From the NCBI RefSeq assembly GCF_019711395.1, contig NZ_JAIGNL010000001.1, positions 620,001 to 684,000 on the forward strand: 64,000 bases of DNA, given 5' to 3'. This stretch comes from Qipengyuania xiapuensis. GTDB taxonomy: Bacteria > Pseudomonadota > Alphaproteobacteria > Sphingomonadales > Sphingomonadaceae. The notes under the pieces are model-generated. The model was given only the letters and a program-made list of their open reading frames with translations. It was not told where the DNA came from and made no database searches. The translations under genes and the position numbers were made by a program. Positions 42,404-52,724 of the stretch are shown here, in pieces; within the stretch, counting starts at the first letter, position 1, and every line of letters begins with the position of its first letter.

Positions 42404-42435
42404 AGGGGCGGCGGGAGCGATCCTGCCGCCCTTTT
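42404..42435 (+). terminator. Trigger factor terminator
   Basis: GGGCGGC (42406-42412) pairs with GCCGCCC (42425-42431), with extra GGGA/TCCT pairing toward the loop, followed by TTTT (42432-42435). It lies 26 nt after the tig stop and overlaps nothing but the far end of the convergent antiporter gene. Confidence 0.8.
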
Positions 42436-42436
42436 G

Positions 42437-43801
42437 CTATTCCGGTTTCGAGAAGGGTTCGATCGCCAGCCTGCGGTCATCTGGCGCGAGTCCGACCATT
42501 TCTTCGTCCTGACCCTCGTGGATGTGCGCGCGCCGCCTCTCCACATAGGCGATGAAGGGGCCAGCCACGATGCCGTGGACCACGATCGACAGCAGGATCG
42601 TGAAGCTGGCGGTGGCCCAGAGTATATCGAGGCCCTCGAAACTGGCATGGTTCTGCCCGTAGGCGAGGTAGTAGATCGAGCCCATCCCGCGAACGCCGAG
42701 GAAGGCGATCGCGAGCTTGCCGATCAGCGGCAGGTCGCACAGGCTTTCGGACAAGAGGCCGCCCAGCGGGCGGATCACGAAGATCAGCGCGATGCCGACC
42801 AGCGCGGCGGGCCAGGTCAGCGCATCGAGCACGCCGCTTGCCAGCATCGCGCCGAAGCCGAAGAGGACGGCGACCAGCACGATCTGCTCGATCTGGTCGA
42901 TGAAGTGGTGGCTGAGCTTGTGATAGCGGCTGCGGTTCTCGCGCTGGCGTGCCGTTACCGCGCCGACGAACACGGCAAGGAAACCGTAGCCTTCGACCAG
43001 TTCCGCCAGCCCGTAGCCCAGCAACAGCGTGCCGAGCACGATCAGCCCCTCGCTGGTGGAATATTTCGGTTGCGCGGCGTCGTCCTCTTCCTCGATCTCC
43101 TTCATCGGCGCATCGGCCTCGCGCTCGAAGACGTACCATGCGCCTGCGCGGCCCACCGCCCAGCCGACTGCCACGCCCGCGACGATCCGCCACAGGAGGT
43201 CGAGCGCCGCCCATTCGAGCGTCCAGCTGCCCAGCGAGGTCATGCCGACAGCGGCAATAGCGAGATAGGTGAAGGGAAAGGCGAGCCCGTCGTTGATGCC
43301 GGCTTCGACAGTCAACGAGAAGCGCACGTCATGGCGCTGGTTCTCGCCCGGCGGGCCGACCTGGACGCTTCGCGCGAGCACGGGGTCGGTCGGCGCCAGC
43401 GCAGCGCCGAGGAGCAGCGCGCTCGCCACCGGCAGGCCGAGCGCCCAACATCCGAGGAAGGCCACCGCGGCGATCGTCAACGGCATGGCGATCACCAGCA
43501 GCGGCCATATCTGGCCCCAGTTCTTCCAGCTCACCGGACGATCGATCGCGATGCCTGCAGCCATCAGCGATGCGATGACGATGAATTCCGTAATGTATTC
43601 GAGCGCGAGCGCGTCGAAGCCGTCGAGCGAGGGATTGATGTTGGGCAGCCCGAGAGGCAGCGAATAGAGGACAAACCCGGCCGCGACATAGACGATCGGC
43701 AGCGACAGCCAGAAGCGGGCGAGCCTCTTCTCGAGCGAAACCGCCAGCGTCAGGCCCAGCCCGAAGATGACGAACATCAGGATGCGCGGTTCGAACTCCA
43801 C
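42437..43801 (-). CDS. Cation:proton antiporter, NhaP/CPA1-type
   Basis: 454 residues with 11-13 hydrophobic helices. Family marks: ALAPTDPVLARSVQVGPPGENQRHDVRFSLTVEAGINDGLAFPF (split), the aspartates of the ion-binding NDG motif, and LGVRGMGSIYYLAYG near residue 370. The acidic loop EIEEEDDAAQPK separates two halves. CPA1 antiporters exchange Na+ or K+ for protons across the inner membrane in pH and salt homeostasis; here the C-terminal tail is short (about 30 residues). Upstream by 15 bp is the amidase gene on the same strand. Confidence 0.9.
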   Translation of the reverse strand: MEFEPRILMFVIFGLGLTLAVSLEKRLARFWLSLPIVYVAAGFVLYSLPLGLPNINPSLDGFDALALEYITEFIVIASLMAAGIAIDRPVSWKNWGQIWPLLVIAMPLTIAAVAFLGCWALGLPVASALLLGAALAPTDPVLARSVQVGPPGENQRHDVRFSLTVEAGINDGLAFPFTYLAIAAVGMTSLGSWTLEWAALDLLWRIVAGVAVGWAVGRAGAWYVFEREADAPMKEIEEEDDAAQPKYSTSEGLIVLGTLLLGYGLAELVEGYGFLAVFVGAVTARQRENRSRYHKLSHHFIDQIEQIVLVAVLFGFGAMLASGVLDALTWPAALVGIALIFVIRPLGGLLSESLCDLPLIGKLAIAFLGVRGMGSIYYLAYGQNHASFEGLDILWATASFTILLSIVVHGIVAGPFIAYVERRRAHIHEGQDEEMVGLAPDDRRLAIEPFSKPE

Positions 43802-43816
43802 GGTCCCCTAATCCTG

Positions 43817-45295
43817 TCAGCGCGCCGCCGGTTCCCACGGGCCGAACCGGGGTTCGGGCAGCGTGGCGCTGCGCACGCGTTCATAGGCCGCGCCCAGCTG
43901 CAGCACTTCGAAGTCCGCCCATTTGGCGCCGAACAGGCTGATGCCGACAGGCAGGCCTTCGATATCGCCCATCGGCACGGTCAGGTGCGGATAACCCGCG
44001 ATCGCGGCGGGAGAGCCGAACCCGATCCGCCCGTTGAAATTGTCACCATTGACGAGGTCCGTGGTCCAGGAGGGGCCGCGCGTTGGCGCTACGAGGAAAG
44101 TGACCTGGTGCTCTGTCATCAGCGCATCGAGCGTCTCCTCGCCCGCTATGCGAACGGCATCTGCCTTCGCGCTCTCATAGGCCTCGCGGTCGGTCGAGCT
44201 TTCGGCGAGTTCGAACAGGTCCTGCCCGAACCAGCGCATCTCGGCTTCGGCATTCTCTTCATTGAAGGCGATGAGGTCGGCGAGGCTGCGCGGCATGTTC
44301 TCGCCCGGCAGGCTGGCGAGATACTTGTCCATTTCCTCGCGCAACTCGAACATGAGCACAGCGAAGCTGTCGCCATACATCTCGTTATTGGGATCGAACT
44401 CGATATCGACCAGCACGGCGCCGGCAGCTTCGAGATCGGCGAGCGCGGTATCGAACACCTGCGTCAGGTCCTCGCGGTTGCCGACCTGGTTGCGCATGAC
44501 GCCTATGCGCACGCCTTCGAGCGAGAAGTTCTCGAGCCCCGTGTGATAATCGGCGCGCCGCGGCACGCCCACGGTCGCCGCGTCAGCCTCGTCTTCCGAG
44601 GCGATTGCCGAGAGCAGCAGGGCGGCATCGGCAACATTGCGCGTCATCGGGCCGGCGGTGTCCTGCGTGCTTGAAATCGGCACGACATGCGTCCGGCTGA
44701 CCAGCCCGACGCTCGGCTTGAAGCCGACGACGCCGTTGATGCTGGCGGGACAGGTGATCGATCCGTTGGTCTCGGTGCCGATGGCCGCCCACGCGAGACC
44801 GGCTGCCACGGCCGCGCCGCTGCCGCTCGACGAACCGCAACTGTTACGGTCGGTGGCGTGCGGGTTGCGGGTGAGCCCGCCCACCGCGCTCCACCCGCTG
44901 GTCGAGGAATTGTCGCGGATGTTTGCCCATTCGGAGAGGTTGGTCTTGCCGAGGACCACGCCGCCATTCGCGCGCAGAGCGGCGATCAGCGGCGCGTCGC
45001 GGCCGGTGAGATTCTCCGCGAGCGCGAGAGAACCCGCCGTCGTCGGCAATTCGGCGGTCTCGATATTGTCCTTCACCAGCACCGTACGCCCGGCGAGCGT
45101 GAGGCCGGCCGCTTCCGCTTCGCCAGCCTCGCGCGGGGCATCCGGATTCACCGAGATGACCGCGTTGAGCTGCGGCCCCGCATCGTCGAGCGCTGCGATC
45201 CTGTCGAGATAGATGCGGGCATCCTCTTCGGCCTGCTGCGCGGCGGCTGGCGAGGCAATGAGGGCAAGGGCGAGCGCAAGGGTCCGGTGCTTCAT
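43817..45295 (-). CDS. Exported amidase-signature family hydrolase
   Basis: 492 residues from ATG at 45293-45295; the first 20 residues are a signal peptide (LALALALIASPAAAQQ). The Ser-Ser-Lys triad is visible: Lys in TVLVKDNIETAELPTTAGS, the cis-Ser in NSCGSSSGSGAAVAAGL and the nucleophilic Ser in GTETNGSITCPASINGVVGFKPS. Periplasmic amidase of unknown substrate. It sits downstream of a TonB-dependent receptor gene by 43 bp on the same strand, so it may process an imported compound. The next gene is the antiporter 15 bp away. Confidence 0.9.
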   Translation of the reverse strand: MKHRTLALALALIASPAAAQQAEEDARIYLDRIAALDDAGPQLNAVISVNPDAPREAGEAEAAGLTLAGRTVLVKDNIETAELPTTAGSLALAENLTGRDAPLIAALRANGGVVLGKTNLSEWANIRDNSSTSGWSAVGGLTRNPHATDRNSCGSSSGSGAAVAAGLAWAAIGTETNGSITCPASINGVVGFKPSVGLVSRTHVVPISSTQDTAGPMTRNVADAALLLSAIASEDEADAATVGVPRRADYHTGLENFSLEGVRIGVMRNQVGNREDLTQVFDTALADLEAAGAVLVDIEFDPNNEMYGDSFAVLMFELREEMDKYLASLPGENMPRSLADLIAFNEENAEAEMRWFGQDLFELAESSTDREAYESAKADAVRIAGEETLDALMTEHQVTFLVAPTRGPSWTTDLVNGDNFNGRIGFGSPAAIAGYPHLTVPMGDIEGLPVGISLFGAKWADFEVLQLGAAYERVRSATLPEPRFGPWEPAAR

Positions 45296-45338
45296 GGCTC
45301 CGCAACCTGCCAGCGCGCGACGCGATTGCAAGCGCGCG

Positions 45339-47435
45339 CTAGAAATCCCCGCTGATCTGGAAGTTGAAGATGGGGCCGATGCGGCGGTCCATATACTCGC
45401 GGAAGGCCACCGGCGCGTCGGGCCGGTCGCCCTCGTAAACGGTGCGCTCGAAGTAATTGCGCGCTCCGAGGATATTGCCCGCCGTCGCGCGCACGGTCAG
45501 CCCGAAGACGTCCTTGTGCTCGGCGAAGAGCCAGGCAAATGTCGGGCCTTCCCAGCCGCGGCCGACCTCGTAGCGGCGCGAATATCCGGCCGGGTTGAAG
45601 GTGTTGATGCCGCTGCCCACCGCCCAGTCGCTGTCGGGAATGTCATAGCGGAAATCGACGTTGAGCCGGTCGATCAGGTCGTTCGAGAAAGGCCGGTCCT
45701 CGCCGGTGAAGGCGTCGGTCACGCTCATCCAGCGCTTCACGCCGTTGATGTCGAAACGCGCGCCCTTCCAGCCGATCGGGTCCATGTTGATTGTCGCGGT
45801 GAGTTCGAGATGCGTACGCGTCGCATCGCCGATATTGCCGCGTGCCTCGCCGCCATCGTCGAGCGGGAACCAGTCGATGAAATCCTCGAACCAGGCCTGC
45901 CTGGCGGTGAACTTGAGCGAACCCCATGCGCCGAGGCTCTTGTTCGCCTCCACATCGACTTCCCAGCTCTGCGGCGGGACGAGCGCATTGTTGCCGCCGT
46001 TCTGGTTGTCGTCATTGAGGTTCACGCTGCCGAGAAAGGCGCCGAAGGACAGCTGGCCGACCCGCCGCGCGCCGGTGATCGACACGTCGAAATCGTCCGC
46101 AGGCTTCCAGCTCAGCGCGAGCGATCCCTTGGGCCGCTGGAACGATCGGGCATTGGCAGCCGAGCCGGTCTGTTCGATTTTCGAATATTCGCCGCCCGCG
46201 ATCGCCTGTAGAGAAAGTGTCGGGCTGAGCTGGGTCGAGAAGCTGAGCGTGCCTTCGTAGCGATCCTCGGTCACGCCGCCATTGCCGGCGGGAAAGGCGA
46301 CCTGTTCGAACTCGCCATTGGGTTCGAGGATGGAGAGGCGCGAGCTACGGTCGAGCCGGTTGAAGGCCGCTTCGCCCGACAGCTGCCAGTCGGCGTTCCA
46401 CATGTTCCAGCCGTATTCGAAACGGCCGATACGCTCGCCTTCGCCGTCGCGGCGCTCGAACCGCGATCCTTCGGCGGTGCTGCCGTCGTCGAATGTGTCG
46501 ACGACCACGGCGGTCATATTGTCGCGCTGGTAGCGCTCGAGGCCGATCAGCTTGAGCGTGCCGGGGCCGAGCGGGAACTCGATATCGCCGCCGATCTCGT
46601 ATCGCGGGCCGCGCTCGCGCACATGGGCATCACGCATTCTTACCGGTCCCACGAGCGGAAAGCCGGTCTCTGGCATGTCGCGGAAGATGAAGTCCTCGCC
46701 GTAGCTCAGGTTGAGATTGGCAAAGGCCCCGCCACCGAAGTCATAGGTGAAATTGGTCGCCAGCTTGGGATTGTCGAACCCGCCGGAGAACTTGGTCTGC
46801 TGTTCCTCGATCAGCGATCCGTCGGCAGCCGTGACCAGGATGGGTCCGTCGGCGCCGAAGCGGTTGTTGTCGTTTGAAAGCGAGACGGTGAAATCGAGCG
46901 GGCCGTCGCTGCCCGTCATCGATATCTCGCCGCCGAGGTAGCGCGCCTCTGTGTTGTAGGGTCGGAAGCCGGGTCGCCAGCTGAACTGGCCCGATGCGCC
47001 CTCGCTGGCATAGATGACATTGGCGATGAGGCCGGTGAGACCCGGGATGTCGAGCGAGTTGCCGTCGACCAGCTCGATACGGATAACGTCGCCGGCCGGG
47101 ATGCGGGCGAGCTGGTCGCGGATCGTATCCGACTTGCTGGAAAAGCGCTCGCCATTGACGATGACGTTCTGGTCCGCCTGGCCGAGGCCGCGCTGGCCCT
47201 GGTCGTTGCCGCCCTTGATCGAGAACCCGGGAAGGCGCTGCACCATGTCGAGCGCGTTGCGGGGCGCGAACTGTTCGAAATAGGAAGGCTCGAAAACGCG
47301 CGCTCCCTCGGTGACGGGCTGCAATGGCACGTTGGGATCGCCGCTCGCCGCAGGGTCCTCCGCATTGGCTTGTGCGGGTGTCGACAGTGCACATGCAATG
47401 GCGAAAAGGCTGACGGTGTAGCGACGGTGACCCAT
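45339..47435 (-). CDS. TonB-dependent outer membrane receptor (copy 1)
   Basis: 698 residues. Signal peptide 1-25 (PAQANAED). The plug domain has GARVFEPSYFEQFAPRNALDMVQRLPGFSI and NVIVNGERFSSKSD, then IPAGDVIRIELVDGN; the remainder is a barrel of amphipathic strands ending in FNFQISGDF. The ATG at 47433-47435 has GGAGAG upstream. TonB-dependent receptors import siderophores, sugars or other ligands; the ligand is unknown. A second related receptor is encoded next upstream, and an amidase gene lies downstream. Confidence 0.92.
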   Translation of the reverse strand: MGHRRYTVSLFAIACALSTPAQANAEDPAASGDPNVPLQPVTEGARVFEPSYFEQFAPRNALDMVQRLPGFSIKGGNDQGQRGLGQADQNVIVNGERFSSKSDTIRDQLARIPAGDVIRIELVDGNSLDIPGLTGLIANVIYASEGASGQFSWRPGFRPYNTEARYLGGEISMTGSDGPLDFTVSLSNDNNRFGADGPILVTAADGSLIEEQQTKFSGGFDNPKLATNFTYDFGGGAFANLNLSYGEDFIFRDMPETGFPLVGPVRMRDAHVRERGPRYEIGGDIEFPLGPGTLKLIGLERYQRDNMTAVVVDTFDDGSTAEGSRFERRDGEGERIGRFEYGWNMWNADWQLSGEAAFNRLDRSSRLSILEPNGEFEQVAFPAGNGGVTEDRYEGTLSFSTQLSPTLSLQAIAGGEYSKIEQTGSAANARSFQRPKGSLALSWKPADDFDVSITGARRVGQLSFGAFLGSVNLNDDNQNGGNNALVPPQSWEVDVEANKSLGAWGSLKFTARQAWFEDFIDWFPLDDGGEARGNIGDATRTHLELTATINMDPIGWKGARFDINGVKRWMSVTDAFTGEDRPFSNDLIDRLNVDFRYDIPDSDWAVGSGINTFNPAGYSRRYEVGRGWEGPTFAWLFAEHKDVFGLTVRATAGNILGARNYFERTVYEGDRPDAPVAFREYMDRRIGPIFNFQISGDF

Positions 47436-47635
47436 AATCTCTCCTGCGATCCGAGCCTTCGCCTACATCTGTAGACGAAACGCCCAATCCGGCATCGACC
47501 GGGGGCGTTCGGATCACGACGAACGACTCGCTTCATCGACGAACGGCGAGATGGGTGGCGCTTCGAAACCTTACCCGACGGCACGGGAGGTGCTCGCCCG
47601 ACGGGCAGTGAACTTATTGATTTATAGTGGATTCA

Positions 47636-47662
47636 GACGCCCGCTACTGCGGACTGGGCGTC
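47636..47662. terminator. Hairpin at the end of receptor copy 2
   Basis: GACGCCC (47636-47642) pairs with GGGCGTC (47656-47662), directly over the stop codon of the upstream receptor gene. There is no T-run. It may attenuate transcription into the next receptor gene. Confidence 0.35.
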
Positions 47663-49754
47663 AGAAGCTTCCGGCCACATTGAACCGGAAAATCGGCCCG
47701 ATGCGCAGGTTCCGGTCCTCGGTGAACAGCACGATGCCCTCATCGCGCGGACCGTCGTAAACGGTCCGGAAGAAGCGTTCGCGCCCGCCGAAGATGTTCG
47801 ATGCGCTGAGGTTTACCGTCAGGCCGAAGATGTCCTTGTGTTCGATGAAAGCGCTTACGAGCACCGGGCCTTCCCATTCGCGCGAGACCTCCGACAGGCG
47901 GAAGCGCGGACGGATGCGGTTGTACTGGAGGCCGCCACCCCAGGCGAAGTCGCTACCGGGAATATCGTGGCGCAGGTCGATCTCGGCCTCGCGATCGGCG
48001 CGGCCCGAGAAGTCGCGCAGGAGACCGGTCACAGGGTCGGCAACCTCGCCTTCCTCATATTCGAGACGCACGTCGAGCTGCGCGCCGTTCCAGCCGAGAT
48101 TGTCGAGCCGCAGGGTCGTCGACCATTCGATTTCGGTGCGCCGGGCCTTGTCGATATTGCCATTGGCCTCGCCGCCACCGGCAAGCGGGATGAGGTCGAC
48201 ATAGTCCTCGATCCAGCGCTGCTCGACCATCAGCGTGGTCGAACCCCAGTTGCCCAGGACCTTGGCGACCTCGAGCGTGATCTCCCAGGTCTGCGAGGGC
48301 ACCAGCTCGTTATTGCCCGCGTTCTCGTTGTCCTGGTCGAGCGCGACGCTGGCGAGGAAATCGCCGAAGTCGAGCTGGCCGACACGCCTCTCGGCAGCGA
48401 GCGAGATGTCGAGGCCTTCTTCAGGTTGCCAGGCCAGCGAGGCGGTTCCCTTGGGGCGCTGGAAGCTGCGCGAATTGGCGCCGAAACCGGTCTGGCGGAT
48501 GTTCGAGTATTCACCGCCTACCGATGCCTGCAGCACCAGCCGGTTTGTCAGCGGGCGCGTGAAGGTGAGCACGCCCTCGTAGCGGTCTTCCTTCACCCCG
48601 CCCGAACCGCCGGGGAAGGGGATCTCGACGAAATCGCCCTGGTCATCGAGCGTGAACAGGCCGGAGACGCGCTCGAGCCGGTTGAAGGCTGCCTCGCCCG
48701 CCAGCTGCCATTCGCCGCCCAGCATGGGCCAGTTGTATTCAAAGCGCCCGATCCGCTCGCCCGATCCGCCTTCCGATGCAAAGCGGCTGCCGACGGCAAG
48801 CGAGCCGTCGTCTGGCGTGTCGATCACGGTGGCCGAAGAGACGTCGCCGTCCCACGCCTCGAGCCCGATCAGCTTCAGCCGTCCCGGGCCGAGCGGGAAG
48901 GTGAGGTCGGCGCTGATCTCGTACTCCGGCGCGCCGCCATCGCGGGCGTTGAAGCGTGTGATCACGCTGTCGTCGGGGAAGAAGCGCAGCTCGTCCTCGA
49001 GCCTGTCGAAATATGTGCGGGCAAGGAAGGCGTTGACGTTGGCCGTCGTCCCGCCGCCGAAATCGTAACGCAGTGCGCCGCTGACGCGCGGTTCGTCGAA
49101 GGCTCCGGTGAAGATGGTCTCCTGCCGCTCGATCACGTTGCCGTCAGCATCGCGGAAGACCGTCGGGCCGGTGGAGCCGAAGCGGTTGTTGTTGTTCTCG
49201 ATGGCGAAGGTGAAGCCCAGATTGCCGGTGGTGCCCGAGATCGAGACCTCGCCGCCGTACCATTCGGGATCGACTTCGGTGGTGCGCACCGCGCCTTCCC
49301 AGATGAACTGGCCCGACAGACCGCCGGCTTCCACGATGACATTGGCAACGAGGCCGACGAGACCGGGCACATCGAGCGTCGCGCCCTCGACCAGCTCGAT
49401 GCGGCGCACCTTGTCGGCCGGGATGCGGCGCAGTTGGTCGCTTACGCTGTCGGACTTGGACGTGAGGCGCGCGCCGTTGACGATGACATTGTCGCTCGCT
49501 TGGCCGAGCCCGCGGCCTCCGCCGCCTCCGCCGCCCGAGATCTGGAAACCCGGCAGCTGCTCGACCATGTCGAGCGCATTGCGCGGGGCGAACTGCGCGA
49601 AATACCCCGGCTCGAATACGCGCGCGCCCTTGGTCGCCTGCTCGGAAGATTCTTCCGCGGCAAGTGCGGGCTGCTCGTCCTGCGCGGACGCAAGCGTAGG
49701 TGCCGTGAGCGTCACGGCAGCGGCAATCCATCTCAATTCAAAGATTGTATTCAC
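47661..49754 (-). CDS. TonB-dependent outer membrane receptor (copy 2)
   Basis: 697 residues from a GTG at 49752-49754; no ATG is available, and the true start could be a TTG 18 nt downstream. Signal peptide 1-24 (ending LASAQDE). The plug starts GARVFEPGYFAQFAPRNALDMVEQLPGFQI with a Gly-rich loop (SGGGGGGGRGLGQASDNVIVNG) and IPADKVRRIELVEG. The barrel ends FRFNVAGSF. It closely resembles the following receptor in the same order of motifs, so the two are tandem paralogues. Ligand unknown. Confidence 0.9.
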   Translation of the reverse strand: MNTIFELRWIAAAVTLTAPTLASAQDEQPALAAEESSEQATKGARVFEPGYFAQFAPRNALDMVEQLPGFQISGGGGGGGRGLGQASDNVIVNGARLTSKSDSVSDQLRRIPADKVRRIELVEGATLDVPGLVGLVANVIVEAGGLSGQFIWEGAVRTTEVDPEWYGGEVSISGTTGNLGFTFAIENNNNRFGSTGPTVFRDADGNVIERQETIFTGAFDEPRVSGALRYDFGGGTTANVNAFLARTYFDRLEDELRFFPDDSVITRFNARDGGAPEYEISADLTFPLGPGRLKLIGLEAWDGDVSSATVIDTPDDGSLAVGSRFASEGGSGERIGRFEYNWPMLGGEWQLAGEAAFNRLERVSGLFTLDDQGDFVEIPFPGGSGGVKEDRYEGVLTFTRPLTNRLVLQASVGGEYSNIRQTGFGANSRSFQRPKGTASLAWQPEEGLDISLAAERRVGQLDFGDFLASVALDQDNENAGNNELVPSQTWEITLEVAKVLGNWGSTTLMVEQRWIEDYVDLIPLAGGGEANGNIDKARRTEIEWSTTLRLDNLGWNGAQLDVRLEYEEGEVADPVTGLLRDFSGRADREAEIDLRHDIPGSDFAWGGGLQYNRIRPRFRLSEVSREWEGPVLVSAFIEHKDIFGLTVNLSASNIFGGRERFFRTVYDGPRDEGIVLFTEDRNLRIGPIFRFNVAGSF

Positions 49755-49971
49755 TCTTATCGTCAGTCCCGCCGCAGGCAGCTAATGGTGTGCTCGCGGC
49801 TGTTAAGAGACGCTCGACATATGCAAAACATGGCCCGACGAACCACGTTCCCGCCTTTGCAAAACCCGGCGTTAACCCTTTTCGCCTAAAGACGAAGGAC
49901 GCGGTCCACCGGGGTGGGGACCGCAACCATTCGGACAAGGAGCGCTCCTTCGCGGGGGCGGGGTACGCACA

Positions 49972-51702
49972 ATGTCTTTGGTGTCTAGAAATGAGAACGT
50001 TCCCAAGAAGGGTTTTGGTTTTCTTCAGAGCCTCGTGAGCGGATCTATCGGCAAACAGCTGCAGGGGCTCTTCATCCTCTGCGCAGCGCTCGTCGTGCTC
50101 TTGGGGGCCGCCGCTTCTTACGGCCTCTTGCAAGTGCAGGACCGCGCATCGCGCCAGCAGGACCTGACGCAGATCGTACTGCTGACGGCGAAGGTCTACA
50201 CCGGTGTCTACGATGCACAGTCGAGCCTCGGGACTTATCTCGACAAGGGGCGCAACCTGTCCGATCTCGACGCGGCAGTCGCCAAGGCGCAGGCAGCGAT
50301 CGACTACAACGAGCAACTGGCCGAAGTCGCCAGCGAAGTCGATCCGGCCTACCTGCCGAAGACCGACCAACTGCGCGCCGACCTCACCGGCTTCAAGACC
50401 AACATCGAGGTCCTTTACGAGACGCCTGACTACCAGATCGGCGAGGCCATCCGCCCGATTTTCGACTATGGCTATGCCGCCGGACAGCAGACCATCAGCG
50501 TGCGCGAACGGGCCGAGGAAAAGTTGGTCGCGGCAGGCGATACCTCGCTCGACACTATCCAGACGACGCTGACGTGGATGGCGGTGCTCGCGCTTGTCGC
50601 CATCGTCGCCGTCCTGCTCGGCCGCTACTTCGTGGCGCGGCGCGTGATCGCACCGATCCGCAACATCGCGGACACCAGCGCCCGGCTTGCCGAGGGGGCG
50701 AGCGATCTCGAGATTCCGGAAATCCACCGGCAGGACGAAATCGGGGAAATGGCCCGCGCGCTCGAATCGCTGCGTGTCATGCAGGATGCCGCGCGTCTCG
50801 ATGCCGCCAACGAGCTCGAAAACCAGGTGGCCTCGAGGAAGGAGCGCGATCGCAATTTGGCGCAGGTCCAGGAACTTGCCGACGCGTTCGAGAGGCTGGT
50901 CGGCAATGTGGCGCAGGACGTCGCATCGGCCAGCGGTCAGCTCAAGGAGGTCGCACGCACCATGGCCGACAATGCCGAGGTGTCCTCGCAGCGCGTATCC
51001 AACGCATCGCGCCTGCTCGAAGAGACATCGAACGGCGTGACCAATGCGGCAGCGGCCAGCGACGAGTTCGTGATGTCGATCAGCGAGATCAGCCGCCAGG
51101 CCGCATCCAGCGCCGAGCGCGCCGGACAGGCAACCGAGGCAGCACAGCAGGCCGACCGCACGATCAGCGATCTCGACCAGATGGCCAACCACGTGGGCCA
51201 GGTCGTCGAAATGATCAGCCAGATCGCACAACGCACCAATTTGCTTGCGCTCAATGCGAGCATCGAGGCAGCACGCGGCGGCGAGGCCGGTCGCGGCTTC
51301 GCCGTTGTGGCGAGCGAAGTGAAGGAGCTTGCCGCCCAGACCGCCCGCGCAACCGAGGAAGTCGAGGCGCAGATCAAGATGATCCAGAATTCCTCGACCG
51401 CAAGCGCGGGGGCGCTGCGCCAGATTACCGATGAAGTCGGCAAGCTGGGCGTCACCTCGACATCGATTGCATCAGCGGTCGACCAGCAGGCGGTCGCGGG
51501 TCAGGAGCTGGCGCGCAATATCGATGCCGCCGCCCGCAATACCGAAGCGGTGAGCAGCGACATGACCGAGGTCAGCCGCATGGCAACCGCAACGGGTGCG
51601 GCGGCGAGCCAGGTTCTGTCGGGGTGCACCTCGCTCGAACAGCAGGCCGAAATGCTGCGCGAACAGGTCGGCGAATTTCTCGCCCATGTCCGAGCCGCCT
51701 GA
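49972..51702 (+). CDS. Methyl-accepting chemotaxis protein
   Basis: 576 residues. A transmembrane helix at about 30-55 ([21 protein letters not shown]), a periplasmic ligand domain to about 200, a second helix ([19 protein letters not shown]), a HAMP linker ([20 protein letters not shown]) and a long cytoplasmic coiled coil. The signalling hairpin tip is [37 protein letters not shown] (split), with [18 protein letters not shown] intact. The upstream leader (49870-49971) is the promoter. No flagellar or che genes accompany it; the orphan receptor probably feeds a distant array. The start ATG at 49972 is preceded by a GGGGCGGGG-like stretch, not a classical site. Confidence 0.9.
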   Translation: MSLVSRNENVPKKGFGFLQSLVSGSIGKQLQGLFILCAALVVLLGAAASYGLLQVQDRASRQQDLTQIVLLTAKVYTGVYDAQSSLGTYLDKGRNLSDLDAAVAKAQAAIDYNEQLAEVASEVDPAYLPKTDQLRADLTGFKTNIEVLYETPDYQIGEAIRPIFDYGYAAGQQTISVRERAEEKLVAAGDTSLDTIQTTLTWMAVLALVAIVAVLLGRYFVARRVIAPIRNIADTSARLAEGASDLEIPEIHRQDEIGEMARALESLRVMQDAARLDAANELENQVASRKERDRNLAQVQELADAFERLVGNVAQDVASASGQLKEVARTMADNAEVSSQRVSNASRLLEETSNGVTNAAAASDEFVMSISEISRQAASSAERAGQATEAAQQADRTISDLDQMANHVGQVVEMISQIAQRTNLLALNASIEAARGGEAGRGFAVVASEVKELAAQTARATEEVEAQIKMIQNSSTASAGALRQITDEVGKLGVTSTSIASAVDQQAVAGQELARNIDAAARNTEAVSSDMTEVSRMATATGAAASQVLSGCTSLEQQAEMLREQVGEFLAHVRAA

Positions 51703-51718
51703 TCCTGGCAAATGATCT

Positions 51719-51946
51719 TGCGGGAAGGATAGCAGCCGAGAATTGCACAGCGGCGCGCTGAACGCCGAGGGAAAGCATCTCGCCATGGTCAACAATGCCC
51801 ATCCCTTGGTCCCCGAAAGCAGGTTGTAGGCCGGTTTCCGCCTGATGTGGCACGGTCTTTCGGCCGAGGCGCTGCACGGCTTCCTGTGCGAACTTGAGGC
51901 CCGTCACGAGGCGGAACGGGGAAAAGCGTTGCCAACGCAGGGTTAA
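51719..51946 (+). pseudogene. Decayed gene fragment with an in-frame stop
   Basis: Between the chemoreceptor stop and clpP (308 bp) one forward frame keeps strong G/C bias at third codon positions over about 75 codons, interrupted by a single TAG at 51827-51829 and ending at TAA (51944-51946). It reads GALNAEGKHLAMVNNAHPL before the stop and [18 protein letters not shown] after. There is no good start codon or ribosome binding site. The product is not recognised. Confidence 0.4.
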
Positions 51947-52010
51947 CCCCCTTGAACATCGCGATGACGATGGCGACATAGGCGCTCGATATTTTCACGG
52001 AAGGATGTTC

Positions 52011-52724
52011 ATGATCGACCTGTTCGGAAGCGACGCACACGCAAGCCAGGGCCAGTTTACCCGCGACCCCGTCACCGGGGCACTGGTGCCCACCGTGGTC
52101 GAACAGTCGAGCCGCGGCGAACGCGCCTTCGACATTTTCAGCCGCCTGCTGCGCGAGCGCATCGTCTTCGTCACCGGTCAGGTGGAAGACAACATGGCCT
52201 CGCTGATCGTGGCGCAGCTGCTGTTCCTCGAGAGCGAAAACCCCTCGAAGCCGATCAGCATGTACATCAACTCGCCGGGCGGCGTGGTGACTGCCGGCAT
52301 GGCGATCCACGACACCATGCAGTACATCAAGCCGCGCGTCTCGACCGTCTGCATCGGCCAGGCCGCCTCGATGGGCAGCTTCCTGCTCGCAGCAGGTGAG
52401 CCGGGCATGCGTATCGCGCTGCCCAATGCCCGCATCATGGTCCACCAGCCTTCGGGCGGTGCCCGCGGCATGGCCTCGGACATCGAGATCCAGGCACGCG
52501 AAATCCTCCGCATTCGCAAGCGGATGAACGACCTTTATGTTCAGTACACCGGCAAGAGCCTCTCCGAGATCGAGAAGGCGATGGACCGCGACACCTTCCT
52601 CGAGGCCGAGGAAGCAATGAAGTTCGGCATCGTCGACAAGGTGTTCGAAGCACGTCCCGAGAACGAGGGCGACGATGAACCGGTCAAGGACGAGGACAAG
52701 GGTTCGGGCGGCGCGCCCGAGTAA
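52011..52724 (+). CDS. clpP: ATP-dependent Clp protease proteolytic subunit ClpP
   Basis: 237 residues from ATG at 52011, chosen because GGAAGG (51999-52004) is 6 nt upstream; an ATG 6 nt earlier is less suited. ClpP is the tetradecameric serine protease degrading unfolded or tagged proteins delivered by ClpX or ClpA. Catalytic Ser120 is in [11 protein letters not shown], His145 in IMVHQPSGG, with Asp in [13 protein letters not shown] (near residue 194). The C-terminal 30 residues are acidic and longer than E. coli ClpP. The gene is followed by clpX after 201 bp. Confidence 0.96.
   Translation: MIDLFGSDAHASQGQFTRDPVTGALVPTVVEQSSRGERAFDIFSRLLRERIVFVTGQVEDNMASLIVAQLLFLESENPSKPISMYINSPGGVVTAGMAIHDTMQYIKPRVSTVCIGQAASMGSFLLAAGEPGMRIALPNARIMVHQPSGGARGMASDIEIQAREILRIRKRMNDLYVQYTGKSLSEIEKAMDRDTFLEAEEAMKFGIVDKVFEARPENEGDDEPVKDEDKGSGGAPE

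Noticed and set aside
49870..49971. CtrA site upstream of the chemoreceptor
   Set aside because: A single GTTAACC is present, but the second half-site at 7 nt spacing is missing.
51952..52011. Heat-shock (RpoH) promoter upstream of clpP
   Set aside because: CTTGAA is present, but no correctly spaced -10 element could be identified.
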